Shown one piece after another: positions 25,146 to 35,333 of a DNA stretch of 64,000 bases. The position numbers and the translations under genes were made by a program. Position 1 is the stretch's first letter. Each line of letters starts with the position of its first letter. The stretch is from Nocardioides lijunqiniae (GTDB taxonomy: Bacteria > Actinomycetota > Actinomycetes > Propionibacteriales > Nocardioidaceae). The stretch covers positions 108,797-172,796 of the forward strand of contig NZ_JACJGM010000009.1 in assembly GCF_015024225.1 (NCBI RefSeq). The letters are read 5' to 3'. Below the pieces are notes generated by a model. It was given only the letters and a program-made list of their open reading frames with translations. It searched no databases and was not told where the DNA came from.

Positions 25146-26740
25146 CTGCGGTCGCGCACGCGCACGAGGCCGGCCAGCGTGGCGACGTACGCCGAGCCGT
25201 CGGGGGCCAGCGTCACCGCGGAGTAGTGGTTGTTGAACATCGAGCCGATGCCGACGCGTACCGACCAGACCGTGCGGCCGGTGCGGGCGTCGAGGGCGGT
25301 GAAGTACCACGCGTTGACGCCCAGCAGGCTGGAGCGCTTGGTGTAGGCGTAGACGAGTCCGGTCTCGAGCGAGACCTTGGCGACCGACGTGGGGGCGATC
25401 GCCTCCGACGTCCAGGCCTCCTCGCACTTGCCGCCGGCCACGTCGACCCGCGCGAACCCGCCTTCCGGCGTGAAGCCGAGCAGGGTGCTGAGCGGGTTGC
25501 GGTAGCCGTGGTTGTTCTCGACGATCACCCCGTCGCCCACGGATACCAGCGAGTTGTCGGTGGCGCTCGCGCCGTCGGCGAACACCGCGCGCTGGCAGAC
25601 CAGGTCGCCGTCGGCGGTGTCGTAGACCTGCACCCGCATGCGCGGCTCGGCGTTGTCGGTGATGGCGACCAGCCCGCCGGGCAGGATCGTCGGCGTCGTG
25701 CCGCTGCCGCGGCTGAGCTGGCCGGGCTTGGTCCGGGTGCCGCGGTCGTACGGCGTGCGCCAGCGCACCGTGGGGCGACGCGCGCCGTCGACGCCGAGCC
25801 GGTAAAGCGCGTCGACGGTCACCGCGTAGACGCCGCCGTCGCGCCCGACGGCCAGCGAGTTGGCGATCTCCTCGCCGAGCTGGCGCACGGTGGCGCGGCC
25901 GGTGCCGTTGTCGACGAAGCCCACCCGGCCGTCCTCGGTCGCGTACCAGATCTTGCCCTCCCAGTCGGGCATCAGCGCGATCAGGCAGTCGTCCTCGGGC
26001 ACCTGCTTGGTGAGGTCGTGCGTCGCCTGCACGGTCAGGTCGGGCTCGCCGTCGCCGTCGGCGGTGGTCAGCACCACGACGGTCCGATCGGTCGTGGCGA
26101 CGACCGCGCGGTCCTGGTCGTCGAGGAAGAAGTAGGAGCCCCCGCAGAGGTCCTCCCACGGCCGCTGGCCGTTGCCGTTGTCGCGGCGGGCCGGCAGCTC
26201 GAAGGTGTCCTGCGGCCGCATCGACTCGGGGTCGATGACGTGGAGCACCGGCCCGGAGTAGCTCCCGCACAGCGCCACGAGCCGCTGCCGGGTGTCGAAC
26301 GCGAGCGTGGCGCACTCCTTCACGCCGTACCAGGCGGTGTCGACCTCGGGGGACTCGCCGAGCGGCCCCGGACCGGCGTACGCATCGGAGGCCCAGCCGT
26401 CGTTGTGCATCGAGCTGCTCCCGTTGGCCGCGAGCCGCGGGTGCTGCGGGACGTCGAGCTCGATGGGGTTCGGCAGCGCGGGACGCCCGATGTAGCGCGG
26501 CGTCGTCATCGCCCCGATCCCCGGCGGCACGGGGAGATACCCGTCAGGGATGAGCACCACCACCCCGACCAGCGCCAGCACCGCCCCCGTCCAGATGGCC
26601 ACGACCCGTCGCGAAGGCCGCAACCAGTCCCGCACCCGCGGGTGGAACAACGCGCCGAGCGCGAGCAACAGGAGCAGCGGCCCAAGCGCCCACACCAGCA
26701 CCGCCACCGAGACCAGGAAGGCAGACCGCTTGAACCTCAC
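25142..26740 (-). CDS. Membrane-anchored beta-propeller (PQQ-like) protein
   Basis: 532 residues with two N-terminal TM helices (FLVSVAVLVWALGPLLLLLALGAL and VVAIWTGAVLALVGVVVLI) followed by a large extracytoplasmic domain. Repeated blade-like segments contain VVVLTTADGDGEPDL, GKIWYATEDGRVGFVDNG, GGVYAVTVDALYRLG, and WYFTALDARTGRTVWSVRVG, the last very like a PQQ-enzyme repeat. Catalytic residues of quinoprotein dehydrogenases are not evident, so a scaffold or binding role is more likely. GTG 26740 is chosen because upstream in-frame starts lie inside a palindromic repeat. Function unknown. Confidence 0.72.
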   Translation of the reverse strand: MRFKRSAFLVSVAVLVWALGPLLLLLALGALFHPRVRDWLRPSRRVVAIWTGAVLALVGVVVLIPDGYLPVPPGIGAMTTPRYIGRPALPNPIELDVPQHPRLAANGSSSMHNDGWASDAYAGPGPLGESPEVDTAWYGVKECATLAFDTRQRLVALCGSYSGPVLHVIDPESMRPQDTFELPARRDNGNGQRPWEDLCGGSYFFLDDQDRAVVATTDRTVVVLTTADGDGEPDLTVQATHDLTKQVPEDDCLIALMPDWEGKIWYATEDGRVGFVDNGTGRATVRQLGEEIANSLAVGRDGGVYAVTVDALYRLGVDGARRPTVRWRTPYDRGTRTKPGQLSRGSGTTPTILPGGLVAITDNAEPRMRVQVYDTADGDLVCQRAVFADGASATDNSLVSVGDGVIVENNHGYRNPLSTLLGFTPEGGFARVDVAGGKCEEAWTSEAIAPTSVAKVSLETGLVYAYTKRSSLLGVNAWYFTALDARTGRTVWSVRVGIGSMFNNHYSAVTLAPDGSAYVATLAGLVRVRDRS

Positions 26741-26786
26741 CGCGACAGATGGGGCTGATGGGACATAAGTGAATAGTAGGGCCGCC

Positions 26787-26825
26787 GTTGGTTGAGGAGG
26801 GACGAAGTCCCGTCTCGAAACCAAC
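26787..26825 (+). repeat. Interspersed palindromic repeat, family A copy 3
   Basis: GTTGGTTGAGGA, core GGGAC-GAA-GTCCC, GTCTCGAAACCAAC. The ends GTTGGTT/AACCAAC also pair. Confidence 0.85.
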
Positions 26826-26831
26826 CCTCAC

Positions 26832-26877
26832 GGTGGTTGAGGTGCGAGGAGCGCCAGCGACGAGCCTCGAAACCACC
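26832..26877 (+). repeat. Interspersed palindromic repeat, family B copy 2
   Basis: GGTGGTTGAGGTGCGAG ... GAGCCTCGAAACCACC, the same ends as 15594-15632 with a longer core. Confidence 0.8.
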
Positions 26878-26933
26878 CCGCCGCTACGGCACGTCGCAGC
26901 GCGAGCGCACGCCACGATCCCCGCACCCCAACC

Positions 26934-26964
26934 GGTGGTCGAGCAGCGAGCGCACGTCGAGACC
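26934..26964 (+). repeat. Interspersed repeat, family C copy 2
   Basis: GGTGGTCGAGCAGCGAGCG followed by CACGTCGAGACC, sharing both ends with 15637-15677 but lacking its internal segment. Confidence 0.75.
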
Positions 26965-27024
26965 CCCGCACCCAAGCGCCAACCGCAGGGCCCCAGCACG
27001 GCACGAGCAGGCATGATGTGCGCC

Positions 27025-28671
<1,647 letters not shown>

Positions 28672-28948
28672 GCCGGGCCCCCGAATCTTTGGGCGTGGGG
28701 CCGTCCAGTGAAGGCGGGCTTACGTTTGCCTCAACTGGGCGCCCGTACCGCCCAGAATAGGCCACAGCTTGACCTGTAGTGACCAGTCCTCATCTCGGGC
28801 GTCCCGGCATGCCCGTTCTGGCGGCGGATCGGCTGAGACGCGGCGTCGTGCGCGTACTCACAACGCGCAACTGCCGACATCAGTAAGTTCCATCAGGCAG
28901 TATCAGTCCCGAAGGTCGGGCCGCAGCACGCGTGGGGAGTTGGAAAGA

Positions 28949-30841
28949 GTGCGGGTAGTTAGAGTTGCTTTTCAGGGATACAAGCGATTAGTTGACACCT
29001 CGTGCAGTACCGCAGGAAAGATGATCGCGTTCCTCGGGCCCAATGAGGCTGGCAAGACCACAGTGCTGAAGGCTCTTGACTGGTACTCGCACGGCGGAGC
29101 TCTACCCGCTACTAGCGTCAACAAGTCGAATCCACCTTCCGACGGGACGGCCGTAGTCTCTGTGGATTACTGGCTAGAGGCTGAAGACCTTAAAGCTCTG
29201 GACGGGCTAGAACTCGCCCAAAAACCGGAGTTCTATCTCCGGTCGCGAACAGCTTCTGGCGGTCAGACAGGACGCTTGAAGCCTATGGTCCATCGAAAGG
29301 CCACCGCCTTTGACAAGATGAAGGGACGCTTCGTAGAAGCAGTGTCGCAGGAGGGGGACCCGCCAGACGAGGACGAATCCGAGCCACATCTCGCCAACTG
29401 GTCCGCCACCGTGTTGGAGGCGCTCGCCGATCCCAACGCCGGTTGGTCACAGGATTGGGATACTGACTTTGAGGCCGCGCTTTCAAGACTTGATGGCACC
29501 GGCCAAGAGGAGTTGGGTGATGACCTGCGGCGGACCCGAGTTCTGCTTCAGAGCGGCACGCCGGACGTAGCCGCACGCGCCGTCCTTCGAGAGCGGCTGC
29601 CTGAGTTTGCGATGTTCACTGAGAGCGACCGCGACCTGCAGTCTTCCTATGAACTGTCGGACGACGCGGTGCGCGCGAACCCGCCCAAGGCTCTGGCCAA
29701 CCTAGCGTGGGTCGCCGAGCTTGATTTGGAAGACCTTTGGCGGGCAATCCAGTCGGACGATGCACGCGACGCGCGAACGAAGGAACGTCGAGCAAACGAA
29801 CGGCTAAGCGCGCGGCTGAGCTCCCGCTGGAGCCAACGAGAACTAGATGTCGAGTTCAACGTTGACGGCACGCGACTCGAGATTCAAGTTTTCGAGAAGT
29901 CCGACGATGGTGCAGTGTCGCCCATCAGCGAGAGAAGTGACGGGCTGCAGACGTTTGTCGCCTTGGTTGCGTTCCTGGCCCGACATGACTTCACTGTGCC
30001 GCCCGTTCTCCTCGTGGACGAAGCGGAGACACACCTCCACTACGACGCGCAAGCTGATCTTGTCGAGGTGCTCACGCGGGACATAAGCGCGACGCAGGTT
30101 TTCTACACGACGCACTCGCCAGGATGTCTACCCCGTGACCTTGGTACGGGAATAAGGCTCGTGCGACCTTCCGTCAGTCGATCCGACGAGAGCAAACTCC
30201 GGAACGACTTCTGGACGAGTGATAGCCCCGGCTTCTCGCCCCTGCTCTTTGCCATGGGGGCCGGCGCGGCTGCGTTCTCCGCGTTTCGCAAGGCGGTGCT
30301 AACTGAAGGTGCTTCGGACATGATCTTGCTGCCCAGCCTCCTCAGGCTCGCAACGGGCGAATCAGACTTGGAATTTCAGGTGGCACCCGGGATTGCGAAC
30401 TATCACGGGACGGGCCTCGAGCTCGAAGAGATTGCGGCCCGTGTCGTCTACCTTGTCGACGGCGACAAGGGCGGCGACGATCACCGAGCGCGACTAGTGG
30501 GCATGGGAATCCCGGACGAGCGCATCAAGCAGTTCCCGCAACCGACTGCGGTTGAAGATTACGTGCATCCGGATCGATACCTTGGGCTTGTGAACGATCT
30601 CCTCGCCGTGGCAGGCAACGAAGAGCCGATCCGCTTGGAGGAGTTGGATCGCAGCGTGTCAATCGGCAAGGCTGTTGAGACATGGTGCGAGGGCCGCGGG
30701 ATCCGTTCCCCGGGAAAGACCGTCATAGCCGCACAACTGGTAGACGACCCTTCCACCTTGGTCCTCGCAGACGGAGCCAAGCCCAAGTTGGCATCGCTCC
30801 ACGGCGAGTTGATGAAGGCTCTCAATCGCAAGTCAACGTAG
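28949..30841 (+). CDS. OLD-family ATP-dependent endonuclease (ABC ATPase + TOPRIM)
   Basis: 630 residues. The N-terminal SMC/RecF-like ATPase has Walker A GPNEAGKTT (~30-38), signature SERSDGLQTF (~330), Walker B LLVDEAETHLH with Asp357/Glu358, and the switch His in FYTTHSP (~385). The C-terminal TOPRIM nuclease domain has Glu453 (LTEGASD) and Asp504/Asp506 (LVDGDKGGDDH), then VEDYVHPD. All metal-binding residues are kept, so it should be active. OLD relatives cut or nick DNA and serve in phage exclusion (P2 Old) or, with a UvrD-like partner, in Gabija; no helicase gene adjoins this one. GTG 28949 has GGGGAG 9 nt upstream. Base composition points to transfer. Confidence 0.88.
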   Translation: MRVVRVAFQGYKRLVDTSCSTAGKMIAFLGPNEAGKTTVLKALDWYSHGGALPATSVNKSNPPSDGTAVVSVDYWLEAEDLKALDGLELAQKPEFYLRSRTASGGQTGRLKPMVHRKATAFDKMKGRFVEAVSQEGDPPDEDESEPHLANWSATVLEALADPNAGWSQDWDTDFEAALSRLDGTGQEELGDDLRRTRVLLQSGTPDVAARAVLRERLPEFAMFTESDRDLQSSYELSDDAVRANPPKALANLAWVAELDLEDLWRAIQSDDARDARTKERRANERLSARLSSRWSQRELDVEFNVDGTRLEIQVFEKSDDGAVSPISERSDGLQTFVALVAFLARHDFTVPPVLLVDEAETHLHYDAQADLVEVLTRDISATQVFYTTHSPGCLPRDLGTGIRLVRPSVSRSDESKLRNDFWTSDSPGFSPLLFAMGAGAAAFSAFRKAVLTEGASDMILLPSLLRLATGESDLEFQVAPGIANYHGTGLELEEIAARVVYLVDGDKGGDDHRARLVGMGIPDERIKQFPQPTAVEDYVHPDRYLGLVNDLLAVAGNEEPIRLEELDRSVSIGKAVETWCEGRGIRSPGKTVIAAQLVDDPSTLVLADGAKPKLASLHGELMKALNRKST

Positions 30842-31051
30842 GACGAAAACGGTCTCGCGAAGACCTCGCCGGGCGCCGATAGCCAAGGTCAAGGGACGCG
30901 AGCCGGCGGAACGTCGCCGCCAAGTCACAGTCACTCCGCCGCGTAGCGGGCAGCGCGATCACCCATTGACGTTCGACGAATCGCGTTCTGCGCAACCTAC
31001 GGTCCGCTGCCGCTAGTGTTCGCGCGCCCGGGCCCGAAAAGGACGAGCGGC

Positions 31052-32137
31052 CTATGCCCTTTGCGAGCTCCTTGGAGTCGAACGTCGCAGAAGGGCGGGC
31101 AACAGACCGAGCACCACTCCAGCAAGGAGCAGGGACAAGTCAAGGACTGGCTGAATCCAGATCCGCTTCTGCGGATCGTCCAGTCGGTAGGTGATGTCTT
31201 CGCCGTCTAGGTCGTTCCCCGCTGCGCTCCCAAGACCGGTTCCGAGGCGCCAGGAACGGACGCCGGCGCTGCCGCCAGTTGGTTCGGGGAACGACTCGGA
31301 GAGTTCGACGGCGGCTGGAAGCTGCAGCTTGACCTCGACCGGGTGCCTCAGCATGTAGGTCAGTCCCTGCTCAGCCATGTCAGCGTCCGGCATCCACGAA
31401 GAGTCGAAGCGTAGGCCACCCTGCGCCCGTCCAAAACCAAACCTTTCCCAAACCGTGTCGTGGAATCGAACTCGTAGGTCGAAGGTGAGCTGCTGCATCT
31501 TCCCGACTGCCGGGACCTTGCAAATGAGCGCAACGGTTCCGTCATGCACCCTGTGAAAAACTGGATGCGCAACCTTTACATCCTTACCGTCGTACCAGGA
31601 CGCACAGTTCAGTCCATTCGGCATGACGTCGCTACTCTTCGTGCCCCATTGAGCACCTTTCGGAAGGATTGCGACAATCGTCAAGGGCTTATCGATATTG
31701 ATCTCATACAGAGGCCCGCCGCTCATCAATAGCAACGTAGCACGCATGTCCACCTCCGCCTCGGGGGCAAAGTCAATCGCCCAACGGATCTCAGGCGCAG
31801 TCGTATACGGACTCAGCATTCGATATTGCATTGCGACCGTCGTATTGATGTCGGCGTAGATCCCCAACTTCATCCGGTTGAGCGATTGGTCGTCAATCCT
31901 AGGATCGGACGCCTCAACGGTACGAACGGCCATCGTGATGCATACGAAGCACAGGGCGAGGACACAACCCGCCGCGAGCGGCCCCTGCCGCAAAAACCAG
32001 CGCAAGACTCTGCTCGAGCGAACCTTGGCCATTAGGCCGCGTCCGCCGGCACCTAGCTCCGATCTCGTCCACCGCCCGAGGCGCAGGGTAGCTGTCGAAC
32101 AGCGACGAAGCGCTTTCAGGACGGAGGTGAAAGGCAC
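31052..32137 (-). CDS. Two-TM membrane protein with large ectodomain, function unknown
   Basis: 361 residues. TM1 is near 52-70 (GPLAAGCVLALCFVCITMAV) and TM2 near 330-350 (LDLSLLLAGVVLGLLPALL); between them lie about 255 residues predicted as beta-rich ectodomain with two Cys (LNCASWYDG and ALICKVP) that could form a disulfide. No family was recognised. GTG 32137 is preceded by TAGTAT with a 7-nt spacer, a leaderless-type start; ATG 32032 would give a 326-residue form that keeps both helices. It is convergent with the OLD-family nuclease gene and shares its unusual codon use, so the two may have arrived together. Confidence 0.7.
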   Translation of the reverse strand: MPFTSVLKALRRCSTATLRLGRWTRSELGAGGRGLMAKVRSSRVLRWFLRQGPLAAGCVLALCFVCITMAVRTVEASDPRIDDQSLNRMKLGIYADINTTVAMQYRMLSPYTTAPEIRWAIDFAPEAEVDMRATLLLMSGGPLYEINIDKPLTIVAILPKGAQWGTKSSDVMPNGLNCASWYDGKDVKVAHPVFHRVHDGTVALICKVPAVGKMQQLTFDLRVRFHDTVWERFGFGRAQGGLRFDSSWMPDADMAEQGLTYMLRHPVEVKLQLPAAVELSESFPEPTGGSAGVRSWRLGTGLGSAAGNDLDGEDITYRLDDPQKRIWIQPVLDLSLLLAGVVLGLLPALLRRSTPRSSQRA

Positions 32138-32264
32138 CCGCGGGATACTACCGGCGTCTCACACCCTTCATGCTCGGATTCGAAGTGTTGGGTAAGTAAT
32201 CCAAAACCGAACGTGTCGCCTAGGGCGCATGGATCCGTTCGTGTCGACATGGAGAGCCGTTTGC

Positions 32265-32640
32265 GCACATCGATTGGACGAGCAAGGCGCCAGCTGCGCC
32301 GCGTTCCTCTACCGCGCCATTGCCTACTCGCTGGGCACGGCATCAACCGCATTGAGCGGTGATCACCTACAACGCCTACAAACGATCCCTGCGCCATGTC
32401 CGGGCCGAGCACGGCATGAGACCGAAGTTCATCGAGCCTTGCTGCCCCGGACAGGACGGCAAGGTGGAGAGGCGCGACCGGACCGTCGCGACCGAGTGGG
32501 CTTACCGCCAAGTCTTCACCAGGCGACAAACGCAAGGCGCCCTTCCTCTCTGGATCGAGCACTCCAACACTCGACGCCACGGCGCACTCGAAGGACACGC
32601 ACCGATCAGCCGCGTGTCCCAAGTGTCGGCCCGTTACAGC
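32265..32640 (+). pseudogene. Decayed IS481-family transposase
   Basis: Catalytic-core remnant in several frames. One frame reads LDEQGASCAAFLYRAIAYSL (from about 32276); after a frameshift, HGINRIER, then a stop; then another frame gives ITYNAYKRSLRHVRAEHGM, CCPGQDGKVERRDRTVATEW and RRHGALEGHAPISRVSQVS (about 32357-32635). These match the core and C-terminal end of IS481 transposases, where ETDNAxxYRS and PxTNGKVERFHRT occur. The second catalytic Asp region reads TYNA, so it is also mutated. The N-terminal HTH half and terminal inverted repeats are missing. The rest of 32138-32761 holds no other gene I can support. Confidence 0.8.
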
Positions 32641-32761
32641 CAACGATGTTGCGAGCCTCCGAACCCCAAGTGTCCGCTCGAGCCTCGATCCGAGCGCAGG
32701 CGGCCGCGTCATTCCGCCGCAAGACGGGCTTATCCGCCGGTTCATCGGCGGGATCGCACTG

Positions 32762-33040
32762 CTACCAGTCGCCTCGACGAATGCGCTGATCCATCAGGAT
32801 CGCCCACGTGTAAGCCGAACCCTGGCTCCTTTTGAGTTCGCTTGGTTTCGCGGCAGGCATCGATCGCGTCGCGTTTTCAAAGTTGGTTCGCGAGAGCGAC
32901 CTATTGATCTCCCGTCCGTCCCTCTCGACCCGAAGGTAGTTCCCAGGCACGCGATAGGTGAACGGCAGGCCGGTGGACGTCGAGAAGGGCTCTCCTGCGC
33001 TTCGTCGAATGCGGTCCCAGATGTCGTCGAGCTCAGCCAT
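32762..33040 (-). CDS. Small protein of unknown function
   Basis: A 92-residue basic protein: MAELDDIWDRIRRSAGEPFSTSTGLPFTYRVPGN at the start, a central strand-rich YLRVERDGREINRSLSRTNFENA, and a C-terminal SAYTWAILMDQRIRRGDW. It has no TM helix and no Cys. The basic, compact composition would suit nucleic-acid or peptide binding, but I recognise no family. ATG 33040 gives a natural N terminus; a TTG codon precedes it in frame. It sits between the transposase remnant and the GIY-YIG gene with 181 bp of empty DNA upstream. Confidence 0.6.
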   Translation of the reverse strand: MAELDDIWDRIRRSAGEPFSTSTGLPFTYRVPGNYLRVERDGREINRSLSRTNFENATRSMPAAKPSELKRSQGSAYTWAILMDQRIRRGDW

Positions 33041-33221
33041 CAAGCCAGTGTGGTGGGCCAGCCCCGACTTCGCCAGGGTGTCATGTCAGCGCGGCTGCGC
33101 CACTTTGCCGCAGGTGCCTCGCGCGCCTGCTGATTGCTTGCTGTACCGGCAGAGCGGGTCAGTCTAGCGTCGACCACGCGATCTGAAGACGCCCGAGGGT
33201 CTGGTGCGATAGACACACCTT

Positions 33222-33779
33222 GTGGTCGACGAAGATCAACTTTCAAAGCAGCAGCGAGCCAAGTCGGGATTCATTCGTGCTTACGGCATGTTCTGGTCAC
33301 GCGACGAAGTTGACTGGTGGGGTGAACACGGCTCGCTAGAACTGCTCGGCCGAGTCAACAAGAACCGCGGCGCCCTACAGGTCGCAAACTTTTGGGACCA
33401 ACGTGGCATCTATGTGCTCTACAACGACCATGGGCCGTACTACGTGGGCAAGACCTTCGAGCAAGCACTTGGCGTGAGGCTACGGCAGCATCAAAAGGAC
33501 ACCAGTCCGCACCGCGAACGTTGGAACCGGTTCTCGTGGTTCGGCTGGCGTCGAGTATTGAAGGGCACCGATGCCACCGGTTTTCAGCGTCTTGGTCAAG
33601 TGCCCGCCGGCGTACTCACCGACTCACGCAGTTCAGTAGCGGATATAGAAGCCCTCCTCATCGAGGCGCTGGGCACACGTTGGGTTGGGAATGCTCGCAG
33701 CGAGTCCTTCGCCGCAGCTGTTAGGTGGGAACAGGTGTTCTGGGGCGAGCACGCCGAGTATCTAGCGAAGATTCGCTAA
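33222..33779 (+). CDS. GIY-YIG nuclease-family protein
   Basis: 185 residues. After a ~60-residue N-terminal extension (RAYGMFWSRDEVDWWG), the GIY-YIG fold is clear: RGIYVLYNDHG (GIY 62-64), PYYVGKTFEQALGVRLRQHQ (YVG 74-76, catalytic Arg in LRQH), and the downstream helix with a candidate metal-binding Glu in SVADIEALLIEALG (~142). It probably cuts DNA; similar stand-alone proteins occur in restriction and defence loci, but the biological role is unknown. GTG 33222 is the start. Codon use is island-like. It is the last gene of the low-GC region. Confidence 0.82.
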   Translation: MVDEDQLSKQQRAKSGFIRAYGMFWSRDEVDWWGEHGSLELLGRVNKNRGALQVANFWDQRGIYVLYNDHGPYYVGKTFEQALGVRLRQHQKDTSPHRERWNRFSWFGWRRVLKGTDATGFQRLGQVPAGVLTDSRSSVADIEALLIEALGTRWVGNARSESFAAAVRWEQVFWGEHAEYLAKIR

Positions 33780-33943
33780 CAGCCACGCCCTCTCGCCGCC
33801 CATAGGCGTGCCACTGCGCAAAGCTCGGCCAAGGGGACGGCCCGCAGGCCGGGACTTCGTGGCAAGGATCGCGTGGCAAGACGTCGAATAGAGGGCGTTC
33901 GCGCCACACCCTGGCGCGACGGGACCTGCCCTATGCTTCGGAG

Positions 33944-35236
33944 GTGGCGCAGGGGGAGCTGAACGTCGGCCGACTCTTGCAGGCGGCTGAGGTCGCCTCG
34001 CCCGTGCGGGCTGCCGAGGAGGTGGCCCACGAGCTGGCGCTCGCCTTCGGGGCGACCGAGGTGTCGTTCCTAATCACCGACGCGTCCGGCAGGGCACTCG
34101 TCCGCCTGGCTCACATTCCCTCGGTCGGGGCGCGCTTCGGGGGCAGCCCGGACGACGACGAACGTCGGCATGACGAGGACTCAGCGACCCTGGTGGCCCT
34201 CGACGGCGGACCGGATGAGCAGGCGCTGCGGACGCAGACGGTGCAGGTGATTGGGCCCGAGGTCGCCACGACGCCGCCCGGCCGTCACCGGCTCCTCGCG
34301 CCGGTGACCGAGCGAGGCGAGTCCATCGGGCTGCTGGAGCTGTTCCTGCCGGAGAAGCCGGCCGACGAGACCGTGGCCGAGATCGCGCGGGTGGCTCACC
34401 TGCTGGCGTTCGTGGTGATCGCCAACCGGCGGCACACGGACCTGTACGAGTGGGGCCAGCGCACGGAGAACTACAGCCTGTCCGCGGAGATCCAGCAGCG
34501 TCTGCTGCCGGCCGCACGCACCTGCGAGGCGGCAGCCTTCACGCTCGCCGGGTGGCTCGAGCCGGCAGCGACGATCGGCGGCGACACGTTCGACTACAGC
34601 CTGGCGCGCGACTTCCTGCACCTGTCGCTCACGGACGCCATGGGGCACGGGGTCGAGGCCGCCCTGACCGCGAGCATGTGCCTGGCGGGTCTGCGTGGTG
34701 GCCGCCGAAGCGGGATGTCGCTCGTGGAGCAGGCCGAGTCGACCAACGCGGCGCTGTGCGATTACCCGCGGGGCACCGGCGAGGACTTCGTGACCGGGAT
34801 CGTCGGACGACTCGCGCTGAAGAGCGGGGCGCTGGATCTGCTCAACGCCGGACACGTCGCGCCTTATCTCCTGCGCGACGGCGCGCTGACCTCTCTCGAG
34901 CTGCGCGTGGACCTGGCGCTCGGGATGTTCGAGGACACGACGTACGGCAGCACGCGCGTGCAGCTGCGACCCGGGGACCGGCTCGTCCTGCTCACCGACG
35001 GGATGCTCGACCGCAACGACATGGACGTCGCCGTCCATCGCGCGATCCTCGAGAGCCACGAGCTTCATCCGCGCGAGGTCGTGCGCGCGCTCGCCGACAG
35101 CGCCCTGGAGGCCACGGGCGGCACGCTGCGAGACGACGCGACCGTGCTCTGCCTGGACTGGCACGGGGAGCACCAGGGGTCGCGCGAGGTCGAGTTCGGC
35201 GCTGAGCCGGGTCGCGCCAGCGACCGGCTCGTCTGA
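33944..35236 (+). CDS. PP2C-family (SpoIIE) serine phosphatase with N-terminal GAF-like sensor
   Basis: 430 residues. The N-terminal ~170 residues form a GAF-like domain ([25 protein letters not shown]). A linker helix with the RsbU-type [10 protein letters not shown] motif (~185) leads to the SpoIIE phosphatase domain (~205-410): [48 protein letters not shown] and [11 protein letters not shown], which hold the metal-binding Asp residues. Such enzymes dephosphorylate anti-sigma-factor antagonists in partner-switching pathways; no antagonist or kinase gene is adjacent, so its partner is elsewhere. TATGCT lies 6 nt before GTG 33944, implying a leaderless transcript. High-GC codon use returns here. 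Confidence 0.9.
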   Translation: MAQGELNVGRLLQAAEVASPVRAAEEVAHELALAFGATEVSFLITDASGRALVRLAHIPSVGARFGGSPDDDERRHDEDSATLVALDGGPDEQALRTQTVQVIGPEVATTPPGRHRLLAPVTERGESIGLLELFLPEKPADETVAEIARVAHLLAFVVIANRRHTDLYEWGQRTENYSLSAEIQQRLLPAARTCEAAAFTLAGWLEPAATIGGDTFDYSLARDFLHLSLTDAMGHGVEAALTASMCLAGLRGGRRSGMSLVEQAESTNAALCDYPRGTGEDFVTGIVGRLALKSGALDLLNAGHVAPYLLRDGALTSLELRVDLALGMFEDTTYGSTRVQLRPGDRLVLLTDGMLDRNDMDVAVHRAILESHELHPREVVRALADSALEATGGTLRDDATVLCLDWHGEHQGSREVEFGAEPGRASDRLV

Positions 35237-35302
35237 GCCAGCACGAAGGGGGGATCGGCAGACCCTGAATAGCGCGGTGGATCTGCGCGACTGTGGAGGC
35301 AC

Positions 35303-35319
35303 CAGTCCACCGTGGACCA
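35303..35319. promoter_or_regulatory. Candidate operator before the SDR-MmyB operon
   Basis: GTCCAC-C-GTGGAC inverted repeat at 35305-35317, 5 bp upstream of the AGGAG ribosome site. Possible autoregulatory site of the MmyB-type repressor two genes downstream. Confidence 0.35.
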
Positions 35320-35333
35320 CTAGGAGTGACAAC

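Larger units (their letters stand above)
28680..33780. other. Low-GC accessory island
   Basis: Between phosphoglucomutase and the SpoIIE gene, the DNA is visibly poorer in G+C and its genes use third-position A/T codons rare elsewhere in the window. Contents are an OLD-family nuclease, an unknown membrane protein, a decayed IS481 transposase, a small unknown protein and a GIY-YIG nuclease. No integrase, tRNA or flanking direct repeat was found. The 277 bp before the nuclease gene and the 210 bp after it hold no gene. Confidence 0.75.

Noticed and set aside
25142..26740. Quinoprotein dehydrogenase
   Set aside because: PQQ-like blades are visible but catalytic and calcium-binding residues are not.
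28949..30841. Gabija system
   Set aside because: The nuclease resembles GajA in domain order, but no UvrD/Rep-type helicase gene is adjacent and the island ends without one.
32229..32835. Overlapping protein-coding genes in the 32.2-32.8 kb region
   Set aside because: The frames are fragments of one decayed transposase, not separate genes.
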